NCBI GenBank assembly: GCA_024102815.1
Contig: JAGFJJ010000069.1
Location: 202,950-266,949 of the forward strand
DNA: 64,000 nt
Origin: Phycisphaerae bacterium
Lineage (GTDB): Bacteria; Planctomycetota; Phycisphaerae; UBA1845
Direction: 5' to 3'
The notes beneath the pieces were generated by a model. It was not told the DNA's origin, did not search any database, and saw only the letters and a program-made list of their open reading frames with translations. Positions 27,417 to 35,385 of the stretch are shown in pieces; positions within the stretch are counted from its first letter, which is position 1; the number at the start of each line of letters is the position of its first letter. The position numbers and the translations under genes were made by a program.

Positions 27417-27607
27417 GCCTCGTCGTTAAGTGCCGTTCGGCGAGCGCGAATCAGAAAGTCGTTCGCTCGCTCGTAGTCCGGCCGTTCCGGCAGCTTCGCT
27501 TCCCGGAATGCTTCCTCAAACTCAATGTGGAATTTGGCTCCCCCGAAAGCGCTTCGCGGCTTTCCTGTTCTTCCAGAGCAAGCACGCCGAGTTGGTCGTG
27601 GCGCCAT
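27413..27607 (-). CDS. Small frame coupled to the ADP-ribosylglycohydrolase gene
   Basis: The 64-residue frame is unrecognised. The C-terminal ~40 residues (FEEAFREAKLPERPDYERANDFLIRAR) look like a real helical protein with charged amphipathic character; the first ~22 residues are basic and less convincing, so the true start may be internal. Its TGA stop overlaps the ATG of the hydrolase gene. It may be the remnant of a longer gene, an antidote-like partner, or a leader peptide. Moderate support only. Confidence 0.45.
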   Translation of the reverse strand: MAPRPTRRACSGRTGKPRSAFGGAKFHIEFEEAFREAKLPERPDYERANDFLIRARRTALNDEA

Positions 27608-27621
27608 GCTCTGCGCTCGGG

Positions 27622-27656
27622 ATTCCGCATTCCGAATTCAGCATTCCGTCTTCCGT
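27622..27656 (+). repeat. Degenerate tandem heptamer repeat, five copies of ATTCCGN
   Basis: ATTCCGC, ATTCCGA, ATTCAGC, ATTCCGT, CTTCCGT stand in tandem. The array overlaps the 3' end of the formamidase gene and supplies its last codons and stop. Confidence 0.7.
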
Positions 27657-28267
27657 AGCACCGCCCGCACGGGACTCGCATCGAAACCCACCAGCTTGAG
27701 CGGCAGGGAGATCAGCTCGTACACACCGGCCGGAACGTTGGTGAGAACAAGTCCCTCAAGCACGGCCATGTCATTCCGCAGCAACGCCTGATGCGACGGC
27801 AGGTCCTTCGAATCGAACAGGTCCACGCTCGGCGTATCGATGCCCACCAGCCGGACGCCGCGCGAAGCCAGGGCATCGATCAGCGCCGGCTCGAACGCCG
27901 CGAAGTCCTTGTTCCAGTTCCGCGGGTCCGGAAACGTTCCCGTGGCAAACAGAACGCGCTCCGTGGTGATCCGGGGCGGCAGGGCATCGAGTCCCAACCT
28001 CCGGCCCCGCTGGGCGGCAACACGCACGACTTCGCATGGCCCAAGATAGAGCTCCAGCGCCCGCTGCTCGATCGTCGCCGCATCCTTCCCGTAGTGGCTT
28101 GGGGCGTCTGCGTGTGCTCCCAAATGAACCGTCGCGGTAAGGGAGGAAAGTGTCAGGTTGTCGCCGCGGGCCATGTCCAGCAGCACTTGGCGCGATAGGG
28201 GGGTATCGCCCGGCCAGACAGCCAGAGCGGGATCCAACGGCGGACTGATGTCGATGAGGCGCGACAT
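27638..28267 (-). CDS. kynB: Kynurenine formamidase / cyclase family
   Basis: The 209-residue metal-dependent hydrolase cuts N-formylkynurenine to kynurenine in tryptophan breakdown. The KynB markers are all here: VWPGDTPLSR near residue 18, the metal site HLGAHADAPSHYG near 48, VLFATGTFPDP, and IDTPSVDLFDSKDLPSHQALL near 145. The length fits KynB (about 205). Its final residues LRKTEC come from a heptamer repeat that runs across the stop. No other kynurenine-pathway gene is in the window, so it may instead serve as a general cyclase-family amidohydrolase. It stands 19 bases before the membrane protein gene reading the same way. Confidence 0.9.
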   Translation of the reverse strand: MSRLIDISPPLDPALAVWPGDTPLSRQVLLDMARGDNLTLSSLTATVHLGAHADAPSHYGKDAATIEQRALELYLGPCEVVRVAAQRGRRLGLDALPPRITTERVLFATGTFPDPRNWNKDFAAFEPALIDALASRGVRLVGIDTPSVDLFDSKDLPSHQALLRNDMAVLEGLVLTNVPAGVYELISLPLKLVGFDASPVRAVLRKTEC

Positions 28268-28286
28268 GATCGCCGCGCATTATGGG

Positions 28287-28748
28287 TCAGGGAATGGCCG
28301 GGGCAATAGGGGGTCCGGCGCTGGCCAGGTTGGGCGTGTGATAGAACGACAGCGTGTAAAGCTCGTAGCACGAGGACCAGCGGACGGCCAGCATCGCATA
28401 GACGATGAGCACGGTCATGGCCGCCATCTCGGCTATCCGTGCGGACCGAAATCGCAGCAGCGGATAGCTCCCGAGGAGGACCAGGCCGATCTTGTAGCAC
28501 ACGATCGACGGTGTCCCCAGGCTCAGGATGAAGCTCGCCACGGGGTTCGACTCGTGGAGCATGCCCTGCTCATGGGACAGGACGGTGAACGCCAGATCGA
28601 ACGCGTTCAAGATCCAGATTCCGATAACCAACGATATGACCCTGCGGGAGCGAGCGTCCACGACCCATTCCAGGGCGCTCTCCCACCAACCCCGGCGGGC
28701 CCCCACGGGGGCAATGGCGGTCATCGAGGGCAATTCGCAGACGCTCAT
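28287..28748 (-). CDS. DUF5658-like integral membrane protein
   Basis: The 153-residue protein has three or four predicted membrane segments (about residues 38-60, 80-100, 110-125). WILNAFDLAFTVLSH followed by ESNPVASFILSL and KIGLVLLGSYPLLRF is the pattern of the DUF5658 family. The function of the family is not known. It lies 19 bases upstream of kynB on the same strand, so the two may be co-transcribed. No signal peptide, no enzyme motif. Confidence 0.75.
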   Translation of the reverse strand: MSVCELPSMTAIAPVGARRGWWESALEWVVDARSRRVISLVIGIWILNAFDLAFTVLSHEQGMLHESNPVASFILSLGTPSIVCYKIGLVLLGSYPLLRFRSARIAEMAAMTVLIVYAMLAVRWSSCYELYTLSFYHTPNLASAGPPIAPAIP

Positions 28749-29048
28749 AAGGACGGTATCGGAATTCGCGAAATCTTAATTTATCGAGCGGGAAAGTCGG
28801 GGAGCGGGTCCCGAGGCGGAAAGGGCCGCCTGCATTCGACGCCAACGGCAGGGGGGAATCCGCTCGCGCATTGGAGGAAACCTGGCGGGCCGGTCGGGTG
28901 ATTGCGGAACGATAAGAGCCTCCGCTTTTCGCTACTTTCAAAACTTTCGAAAGCTGCTGGAGAGTAGCTGCGGCGCGTTTAGAATGCTGTTTTCGGAACG
29001 CCTCCACGCGCGGCGGACCCGGTACACCCGAAGAAGACTCCGTTATCC
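28749..29048. other. 300-base noncoding divergent region
   Basis: It lies between the DUF5658 gene (minus) and the polyprenyl synthase gene (plus). It holds a GGCGG-AAAGGG-CCGCC hairpin near 28815-28830 and a CTTTCGAAAG palindrome near 28941-28950. TAGAAT at 28980 might be a -10 for the plus-strand gene but lacks a good -35. Nothing else seen. Confidence 0.5.
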
Positions 29049-30032
29049 ATGATCCAGTTATCTACAACGCTGACCGAACTATATGCCCCGATCGGCGACG
29101 AACTTGCCGAGTGCGTCACGATTTTTGACGCGGAAATCGAGTCTGATCTTCCGTTTCTCGGTGCCTTGTGCGATACGGTTCGGTCGTACCGGGGAAAGAT
29201 GCTCCGACCGGCGTTGCTTCTTCTGTCGGGTAAGGCAGCCGGCCGGCTTCGCCCCGCGCATCCTGCGCTCGCGGCCGTGGTCGAAATGGTCCACATGGCC
29301 ACGCTGGTCCACGACGACGTGCTCGATGAGGCGACGGAGCGGCGTCGCCAGCCGACGGTGGGGCGGATTGCGGGAAACGTCGCGGCCGTGCTGTTGGGCG
29401 ATTTCTTGATCAGCCACGCTTTTCACCTGTGCAGCAGCCTGGACGACCAGTACGCCTCCCGGCGCATTGGCGCGGCCACCAATGAAGTCTGCGAAGGCGA
29501 GCTGCTGCAGAATCACCACGCGGGAACGCTGGACGTCACCGAGGCAACGTACTTCGAGATTCTGAAGCGAAAGACAGGCGCACTTACGGCCGTGTCTTGC
29601 GAGCTTGGAGCCCGATTCGCAGGGGCGGATCAAGACGTGATTCAGCGCATGCGCGAATTCGGACTGAGCGCGGGTGTGGCCTTCCAGATCGTTGACGATG
29701 TGCTCGATGTGACCGGTAGCGAGGCCGTCGTGGGGAAGACGCTGGGGCGGGACGCGGCCCTGGGGAAGGTTACTCTGCCGGTCATCCATGCCCTCCATCA
29801 CACGTCCGAAAGCGTTGCTCGGAAGGTGAAGGACTTGCTCCTGACGGACCGCTCGGACGATTCGCTCGCCCTGCGATCGCTGCTGTCCGAATCAGGAAGC
29901 CTGAACCATGCGCTGGACGCGGCCCGCGGCTACGTGTCCCGAGCACGAACCTGCCTGAGTGACCTGCCGGACAGCGATGCGAAGGCGTCGCTCGCTGCCA
30001 TGGCTGACTTCATCGTTGACCGGAGCTTCTGA
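29049..30032 (+). CDS. Polyprenyl diphosphate synthase
   Basis: The 327-residue all-trans prenyltransferase is of the IspB/HepT class. The first Asp-rich motif is VHDDVLDEATERRR, preceded by SYRGKMLRP for diphosphate binding; the second is FQIVDDVLDVTG, followed by GKTLGRDAALGKVTLPVI. All family motifs are present. The residues before the first motif (EMVHMATLVHDD) are of the long-chain type, so it probably makes the side chain of a quinone, with length not certain. It is a soluble cytoplasmic enzyme that works at the membrane. Monocistronic by context: divergent from its left neighbour, convergent with the right one. Confidence 0.93.
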   Translation: MIQLSTTLTELYAPIGDELAECVTIFDAEIESDLPFLGALCDTVRSYRGKMLRPALLLLSGKAAGRLRPAHPALAAVVEMVHMATLVHDDVLDEATERRRQPTVGRIAGNVAAVLLGDFLISHAFHLCSSLDDQYASRRIGAATNEVCEGELLQNHHAGTLDVTEATYFEILKRKTGALTAVSCELGARFAGADQDVIQRMREFGLSAGVAFQIVDDVLDVTGSEAVVGKTLGRDAALGKVTLPVIHALHHTSESVARKVKDLLLTDRSDDSLALRSLLSESGSLNHALDAARGYVSRARTCLSDLPDSDAKASLAAMADFIVDRSF

Positions 30033-30170
30033 TCGGGAATGGGGGCGAACAGTCCGGAGCTTCCGGCGGCCGCTCCTGACCGAAGCTGCAGAAGCTCGGA
30101 CACTTCGGAGCCGGACTGAGGTCATCCGGATTCCAACTTGGCTCGGCACGATGGACTCGGCGGGTTTCCC

Positions 30171-31358
30171 TTATTTCGAAAGAAGTCGGCTGAGGAATCC
30201 TCGCCGGTTCTCGGCAGATGTATCCGCCCTGGCGGCATCCCCCACCAGAGACCTGGCGATCTTGGCGATGGCGGTGCGAACGGAGCTGTTGCGTTCCGCA
30301 GTGGAGAAGGGTCGGCCGAAATCAAGAGAGCGGGCGACGTAGTGGTAGTCGTTGGGCACGACACCGAAGACGGGCTTCTTGATGGCCTCTTCAATGTCCT
30401 TCGTGGTGACGCGCCCGCCTGTGGCGTCCGAACGGTTTACGATGACCTCCAGACGGTCTTCAGGAATGCCCAGTCGCATAAGCGCGTCGTGGTAGCGGAC
30501 GGCGTTTCTCAGGCTTGGGACAATCAACTGGCAGACAATGAGAATTTTGTCCGCCTGCCCGAGCGCGGCGTTCGTGCAGGCATCAAGCCGTCGCGGCACA
30601 TCGACGACGGCGAATTCGTAGGTGCTCGTGAGCAGTTCGATGGCACGGTGAACGACGTCGGCGGTAATGCCTTCGGTCTGCTCAATTTTCTCGGGCCTCG
30701 GCAGCAGCACGACGTTGGTCCCAGGGAACTTGCTGACGACGCTTTCCAGAACGGTGCGATCGAAGTGAGCCCCCGAGTCGGCCAGATGGTAAAACGTGTA
30801 CTTGGGGTCGCAATCGAACAGCAACGCCAGATCGCCGAACTGGAAATCCAGATCCACGAGGGCACAGGGCTTCGCGGTCAACTGGCCGATTTCGAGAGCC
30901 AAATTGCTGGCCAGTGACGTGACGCCAACGCCGCCGCTTGCGGCCGTGATACAGATGCACTGGCTGGTGGATCGCGTCAGCAGGCGTTTGCTTGCCACGC
31001 GGCTGACGGCTGTGGCAAGGTCGTTCGGATCAATCGGCCAGCAGACGAACTGATCGCATCCGGCACGAATCGGGGCGAGAATGGACTCCGGGTTCGTGTT
31101 GCGACCGATGGCGATCATCGCCAGCCCGGGGTATCGGGCGGAAACCTCGTCGATCAGGGCGATGACCTCCGCTGGATCAGGTCCAAGAAAGAAGAAGGCC
31201 AGATTCGGCGACGAGTTCGCAAGCAATTCGGCGAGCCCGGAGGCATCCGAAACTTCGCCGTTGACCCTGACAAAGTTCAGGGCATAGATGTGCTCGCGGA
31301 GGTCAGCGGCGGCCTCCTCGCTCGCATTAAAGATGATCGCTTGGATCGTGGAACTCAT
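30171..31358 (-). CDS. CpaE/TadZ-like pilus ATPase family protein
   Basis: The 395-residue protein has two parts. The first ~125 residues are an atypical receiver-like domain (IIFNASEEAAADLREHIYAL, LAMIAIGRNTNPESILAPI). The second is a MinD/ParA-type ATPase. Its Walker A reads ASGGVGVTSLASNLA, missing both signature lysines; the Walker A-prime/B line LVDLDFQFGDLALLFD and the region FAVVDVPRRLD are typical of CpaE/TadZ. Family members position Tad/Flp pili or related machines at the cell pole; with no lysine, ATP hydrolysis is doubtful. ATG at 31358 follows GGGA; ATG at 31364 is possible. The gene stands alone, with no tad cluster nearby. Confidence 0.85.
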   Translation of the reverse strand: MSSTIQAIIFNASEEAAADLREHIYALNFVRVNGEVSDASGLAELLANSSPNLAFFFLGPDPAEVIALIDEVSARYPGLAMIAIGRNTNPESILAPIRAGCDQFVCWPIDPNDLATAVSRVASKRLLTRSTSQCICITAASGGVGVTSLASNLALEIGQLTAKPCALVDLDFQFGDLALLFDCDPKYTFYHLADSGAHFDRTVLESVVSKFPGTNVVLLPRPEKIEQTEGITADVVHRAIELLTSTYEFAVVDVPRRLDACTNAALGQADKILIVCQLIVPSLRNAVRYHDALMRLGIPEDRLEVIVNRSDATGGRVTTKDIEEAIKKPVFGVVPNDYHYVARSLDFGRPFSTAERNSSVRTAIAKIARSLVGDAARADTSAENRRGFLSRLLSK

Positions 31359-31787
31359 GCCCATTCCCGAGATCATCGACGCCCGCCGGTCCGCGCGGAG
31401 AGCCCTCCCGCCGGCAGAGCCGTGTCGTCGAGTTACCGGTATATCGGTGAATCCGCCGCGTGGGTTTGGGCTGAAAACCGTGAACCTGCAGCCGCGAACC
31501 GATGATCTCGTGGTGGGAGGGATTCCGACGCGTACTACGGCCCGGCTGCGAATCAGGCCCAATCCGAGATGCAGGGCTGAAGGGCCGCGGCGCATGGATC
31601 GCCTCGTTGGCAAGGGGGGCCGCCTCCGTCTGTTTGAGCGGGCAGTTCTTTGAGGTCGTCTCTTTTCCTTGGTACACTGCATCTTCCGCATGGCCTTGGT
31701 TTACGGAGGCAGGGGAGTGCGTTTGACAGGCCGTGCCCGATGCCGGGGCCGTGATGCGTTATCGGAACTCGTGAAGGGGGGAGAAGC
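31359..31787. other. 429-base divergent noncoding region
   Basis: It separates the CpaE-like gene (minus) from the anchored protein gene (plus). A candidate plus-strand promoter is at 31650-31678. No RNA gene or repeat recognised; apart from the promoter and a GGGGGGAG ribosome site, I see nothing in it. Confidence 0.5.
31650..31678 (+). promoter_or_regulatory. Candidate sigma-70-like promoter of the anchored protein gene
   Basis: TTGAGG (31650-31655), 17 bases, then TACACT (31673-31678). The gene begins 110 bases downstream. Confidence 0.4.
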
Positions 31788-32462
31788 ATGAAGGTTGAGC
31801 GTCTCGCCACGCTGCTCGTGCCTCTGGCTTGCGCGGCTTTCGCCACAAACGCCTGGGCGTTTCGATCCAATCCTCCGTCAGGGCGGACCGGAAGCCCGGC
31901 CAGCGGCGGAGCCACATGCATGGTTTGCCACGGCAGTAACGTGGGTTCGGGCTCGGTATCCCTCAGCGGAGCGCCGACCCTTTACAGTCCAAACACGGTC
32001 TACAACCTGATCGTTCGCGTAGCTGACCCGGTTCAGGTCGGGGGCGGATTCCAGATCAGCGTGGAAGATCCGGTCGGTAACCATGTGGGAACGCTCCTTC
32101 TCAGCGACACGACGAACACGCGTTTCAATTCCGGTGCCCAGGTCTTCGTTAACCACACGTCGACGGGCGTGGACAACTCGGTAGCCAACTGGGCGGCCAA
32201 TGGAAACGCGGTGGACTACGTGCTCCAGTGGCAGTCCCCTGGCATGGATGTGGGGCCGGTCACTTTCTGGGTTGCGGGCAACGCCATCGACGACAATGGG
32301 TCGAATACCGGGGATTTCGTCTACCTGACCAATAAGACGGCGACGTTCAGCAGCGGAGACGTGCCTACGGTTTCGGAATGGGGCATGCTGGCGATGGCCA
32401 TGATGGTGTTGACCAGCGGCACCGTGTTGGGCCTTCGAGAACGTCTGCCTGCACCAATCTGA
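31788..32462 (+). CDS. Exported CxxCH protein with choice-of-anchor V and IPTL-CTERM
   Basis: The 224-residue protein has a signal peptide ending near TNAWA. Directly after it comes a cytochrome-like haem-binding motif, CMVCH, in the context GSPASGGATCMVCHGS, which is typical of choice-of-anchor V domains; a beta-sandwich follows (residues ~60-180). The tail has VPTVSEWGM, a hydrophobic helix and then RER, the IPTL-CTERM sorting signal. It is thus probably exported, bound to haem, and processed at the C terminus by a sorting enzyme not in this window. The start has GGGGGGAG just upstream. It is convergent with the anti-sigma gene, one base apart. Confidence 0.88.
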   Translation: MKVERLATLLVPLACAAFATNAWAFRSNPPSGRTGSPASGGATCMVCHGSNVGSGSVSLSGAPTLYSPNTVYNLIVRVADPVQVGGGFQISVEDPVGNHVGTLLLSDTTNTRFNSGAQVFVNHTSTGVDNSVANWAANGNAVDYVLQWQSPGMDVGPVTFWVAGNAIDDNGSNTGDFVYLTNKTATFSSGDVPTVSEWGMLAMAMMVLTSGTVLGLRERLPAPI

Positions 32463-32463
32463 G

Positions 32464-32886
32464 TTAGTGAGTGCCGGCGGCCGAGCGTTGAATTCCGGCA
32501 AAGTCGGCAAGGCTGACGCGCTGATCACGGTCGACGTCGAACCGGGCGCAATCGCCGGAAGCAACGCCGGACGGGCCTTCGATACAGCGATCGAACCCGC
32601 GATATGCAGCGAGAAGCACCGGCTTGGCCGGCGAAGGCTCCTCGATTCGAGGGGTGGAATTCCACGGGGCAAATCGAAGTACGGCCGCGGCGCCCAGGAG
32701 CGCGGCAATCGCTGCGGCGCCAGAAATCCAGCGATAGAGCCGAATTCCGCGAGGCGCCTCGATCCGGCGCGTCAGCGCATCCAGAGCCGATTGCTCGGGC
32801 GTGGTTCGAAACACGCCGGCGCGCTCCGCGAAGTCTGCCTCCGCCAGAAGCGACTCGATTCGAAGTTTTGATTGATTCCCGCTCAT
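32464..32886 (-). CDS. Membrane anti-sigma-like protein with dockerin-like C terminus
   Basis: The 140-residue protein is paired with the upstream ECF gene: its start lies just past the sigma stop. N-terminal residues 1-55 are helical and charged (cytoplasmic anti-sigma-like). A membrane helix follows at about 64-82 (GAAAIAALLGAAAVL). The outside part ends in GDCARFDVDRDQRVSLADFAGIQ, a dockerin-like calcium loop with the D-x-D-x-D pattern. ATG at 32886 is preferred since GGAG sits 9 bases upstream; ATG at 32901 is also in frame and lies two codons past the sigma stop. No zinc-binding Cys pair is present. A dockerin-like element on an anti-sigma factor is unusual. Function inferred. Confidence 0.7.
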   Translation of the reverse strand: MSGNQSKLRIESLLAEADFAERAGVFRTTPEQSALDALTRRIEAPRGIRLYRWISGAAAIAALLGAAAVLRFAPWNSTPRIEEPSPAKPVLLAAYRGFDRCIEGPSGVASGDCARFDVDRDQRVSLADFAGIQRSAAGTH

Positions 32887-32902
32887 ATTCTGCAACTCCA
32901 TT

Positions 32903-33562
32903 TCAGGAGTCCGCCTGATCTTGGTCCGGCGCGAAATCCACCCCGGTTTTCTGCTGCATGCGCTCGCGAATGAGGCGCAGAAACCCCGGCCAGCGGGAGC
33001 GCAACGTCGATTCGGCGACGCCCAGCTTTCGAGCGGCTTCGCCCCAGCGGCGGCCGAGAAGCGCCTCGATCTGGGACACCATTTTCCGCTCAGGCTCGTC
33101 CAGTTCGGACAGACATTCCCGAAGCTGAGCAAGCAGCTCGAAGCGCCCCAGAATCGCGGCCGGATCGGAATCGTCTTGATCGTGCGACCGTTCGGGTGGC
33201 GACGTCTCCATCCCTGGGGCGGCCGCTTTTGCGGCGCGGCTCTTTTCGGTGAGCGTTTGGTTTCGCGCGATCTGGATCAAATAGGTGGCCAGGCTGGAGA
33301 TCTCGGGGCGGTCGGGGCGGCGGATCGAGCGAGCGAAGCCGGCCCACGTCAGCGAGGCCACGGAGTCGAGCCACTGCGGATCGCGCCGAGCGAAATCGCC
33401 GCTTGTTCGAAAGATCGTGTAGCGGACGAGCCGGTCGAAACGGCGCATCAATTCTGAGAAGGCGGCGCGATCACCCGCGGCGGCTGCGGCGATGAGGAAT
33501 GCATCCTCGGGCGTCCGCTTCGGCAAAGATGAAGGGGAATGGCCTGCGTCGTCGGACGACAT
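32903..33562 (-). CDS. ECF-type sigma factor
   Basis: The 219-residue protein shows region 2 (AFSELMRRFDRLVRYTIFRTSG, then LIQIARNQTLTEKSR) and region 4 (LSELDEPERKMVSQIEALLGRRWGEAARKLGVAESTLRSRWPGFL). Between them are ~35 residues of acidic, Ser/Pro-rich linker. Region 2 has a WLDSVASLTWAGFARSI insert unlike classic ECFs, so it belongs to a divergent planctomycete group. No clear ribosome site marks the start; ATG at 33562 was taken, with a TTG 11 codons earlier possible. It overlaps or abuts the anti-sigma gene. Confidence 0.82.
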   Translation of the reverse strand: MSSDDAGHSPSSLPKRTPEDAFLIAAAAAGDRAAFSELMRRFDRLVRYTIFRTSGDFARRDPQWLDSVASLTWAGFARSIRRPDRPEISSLATYLIQIARNQTLTEKSRAAKAAAPGMETSPPERSHDQDDSDPAAILGRFELLAQLRECLSELDEPERKMVSQIEALLGRRWGEAARKLGVAESTLRSRWPGFLRLIRERMQQKTGVDFAPDQDQADS

Positions 33563-33652
33563 GGTTGCATTATCGTCGGAATCGCCCGGGGGCAAGAGGG
33601 GATGAACGCCGGTCGAGCGGGGACCGGTGTATTCCAGCGGGACGGCGAAATC

Positions 33653-34105
33653 TCAGGAGGTGTTATCCGCTTGTGCGTTCATTCGGGCACGGCACCGGCC
33701 CAAGAGATAATACGTCCAAAGCAACGCGGCGGCAGGAAGTCCCAGCTTAAATAGGAAAGGCATGACCTGAGCCAGATCCTGCCAGATGGACCGCTGGTCC
33801 TGACGGGCAATGAACACGGCGATGTGAAAGACGATGGGAATCACGAGAAACAGGACGGCCGGAACATACATCCAGAAATTGAAAGCGAAGTTCGGCGTGA
33901 CCTGGTCGACGGCTTTCTTGCGCGCGTACAGGTTGACCGCAATGGTGGCGGCCGCAGCGATCAAACCAATGGCAACTTCCTGAGATTGCGTGACCACGTC
34001 GTAGACATACACGGCGATGAGCCAGATCAGGATGAGCATGATCCAGCGTCGGGCTCGGTCCAACAGGCGATGCTCGGCGCTTGCTGCGGGGTTCGTCTGT
34101 TCCAT
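33653..34105 (-). CDS. Four-helix integral membrane protein, unknown
   Basis: The 150-residue protein has membrane segments at about residues 22-40, 44-60, 78-98 and 115-135, separated by short charged loops. It has no signal peptide and I see no motif that names a family. GGAG lies 7 bases before the ATG. It reads toward the sigma gene, 90 bases upstream of it, and may belong to the same transcript. Confidence 0.7.
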   Translation of the reverse strand: MEQTNPAASAEHRLLDRARRWIMLILIWLIAVYVYDVVTQSQEVAIGLIAAAATIAVNLYARKKAVDQVTPNFAFNFWMYVPAVLFLVIPIVFHIAVFIARQDQRSIWQDLAQVMPFLFKLGLPAAALLWTYYLLGRCRARMNAQADNTS

Positions 34106-34183
34106 ACGCTGCTCCGAGGCGGGTCCGACATGGGCGTAAGAAAATAAGGGCTGTTCACAGCTTACGCAGCCGCTGCGGAATCG

Positions 34184-34840
34184 TCACGTGCGTTCCAGTT
34201 TCGCAAGTGGCTGGCGGGCGAGCTCGACGGCGAAGGGTTCAAGTTTGAAGTTGTCACTGAGCGTCTGGCGGAGCGTTGCCAGGTGGTGGCGAAGTCTGCG
34301 AAGCGCGTCAGCTTGCGTGGCCCCGTCGGCATCAATGGCCTCCCGAGCCACGTCCACGGATTTTTCGAGCAGTTTGAGTTCGGCTTCCCGGGTGACGCGA
34401 TGGGCTCGAACGACGCGGGCGAAGGCGGCATGCAGCTCGCGGAATTCATCTCGTCGGCGCAGGCCGCGAAGCCGGGGTACTCGGCCGTCCGCGAGCTCGT
34501 TCATCTGGCGTTCCAGGAGGGACAGCGGGCCGCAGATGCGCCGCGTGGCCAGAACCACCCACACGAGAAAGCCCAGTCCCGCCACCGCACCGAACGCGGC
34601 GCTGAAGATCAAGCCGAGCAGCCAGACAATCGATGCTCCATCCTGCGGGGCGATAAGCTGGTGCCTTGCTTCCTGGAGCATCAGCGCGTTGAGGAGGAAA
34701 CCCAGGGTCATCGAGAAGAGGAAAACTCCGGCGGCGACAGGCACAGCGAATCGGAGTTGGAAGGATGGCCGAATGAGCCGCCGGCGGCGGCGATGGGCGC
34801 GCGCTTCCGTCGCTGAGGCGGAACGATGAGCAATGGGCAT
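34184..34840 (-). CDS. Membrane protein with HAMP-like linker
   Basis: The 218-residue protein has a basic N terminus (RRRRR), two membrane helices (about residues 36-56 and 75-100) and after the second a HAMP-like linker: RICGPLSLLERQMNELADGRVPRLRGLRRRDEFRELHAAFARVV. A helical C-terminal stretch follows with no kinase, cyclase or methyl-accepting domain. GGAGG lies about 10 bases before the ATG. It may be a signal-transducing adaptor or a cut-down receptor. The nearby two-component genes at 36.6-39 kb are not adjacent. Confidence 0.78.
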   Translation of the reverse strand: MPIAHRSASATEARAHRRRRRLIRPSFQLRFAVPVAAGVFLFSMTLGFLLNALMLQEARHQLIAPQDGASIVWLLGLIFSAAFGAVAGLGFLVWVVLATRRICGPLSLLERQMNELADGRVPRLRGLRRRDEFRELHAAFARVVRAHRVTREAELKLLEKSVDVAREAIDADGATQADALRRLRHHLATLRQTLSDNFKLEPFAVELARQPLAKLERT

Positions 34841-35060
34841 GGCAGCGGAACCTCCGCCGACTGGTGCCGGGAATGGATCATTCGCGGGGAGCACGGGGCC
34901 CCAGCGATGCCGGCGCGGAAAGTGTACGATTCATTGGGGGAACGCTGATTCAGGACGTTCCGCTCGGCGGGGGTCTTGATTCTATCGGACGCGCCCCGAC
35001 TCGCTGGTTACCGAACAGAACGGGCAGATTTGCATTCTGGCGGAGGCTAGGCGCCGCGCA

Positions 35061-35294
35061 TTAGTTTCCGTCGCTGGAGTTATCGTTGGCGTTATCGCTG
35101 CCGCCGTTGGAGCCGGGATCGAAGGAATCAAAGAGGGGGCTCAGGGCAAGCGAAATCAGTCCGTCGGTGATGGCGACGGCAACGTTCCGTGTGGTCAGGG
35201 CGAAGTAGTTGTCGGGCAGGCATCCGCCCAGGAGCGTGAGTGAAGTGCCCCAGACCAGCAGTCGCTTGTGTCGTTTTATGGGCCGGCAGTTCAT
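35061..35294 (-). CDS. Small predicted lipoprotein
   Basis: The 77-residue protein has a lipobox near residue 25 (LTLLGGC), after RHKRLLVWG, so the mature form would start with a lipid-bound Cys, CLPDNYFAL. The rest is short, ending in an acidic Gly/Asn/Asp/Ser tail (SNGGSDNANDNSSDGN). I recall similar small planctomycete lipoproteins but cannot assign a function. ATG at 35294 puts the signal peptide at the right spot. Confidence 0.65.
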   Translation of the reverse strand: MNCRPIKRHKRLLVWGTSLTLLGGCLPDNYFALTTRNVAVAITDGLISLALSPLFDSFDPGSNGGSDNANDNSSDGN

Positions 35295-35385
35295 GATGCG
35301 TTTCCCGTAACCGTGGATTTCAGATTCTCCGGGTTTATCGGCAGTTTGGGGGCTTGACCCACAACCGGTCTGTTCAAGTAGCACT

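Noticed and set aside
30050-30118. CAGTCCGG / CCGGACTG inverted repeat with inner GAGCTTC / GAAGCTC between convergent genes
   Set aside because: The arms are 53 bases apart, several foldings compete and there is no T-run, so I do not call a terminator.
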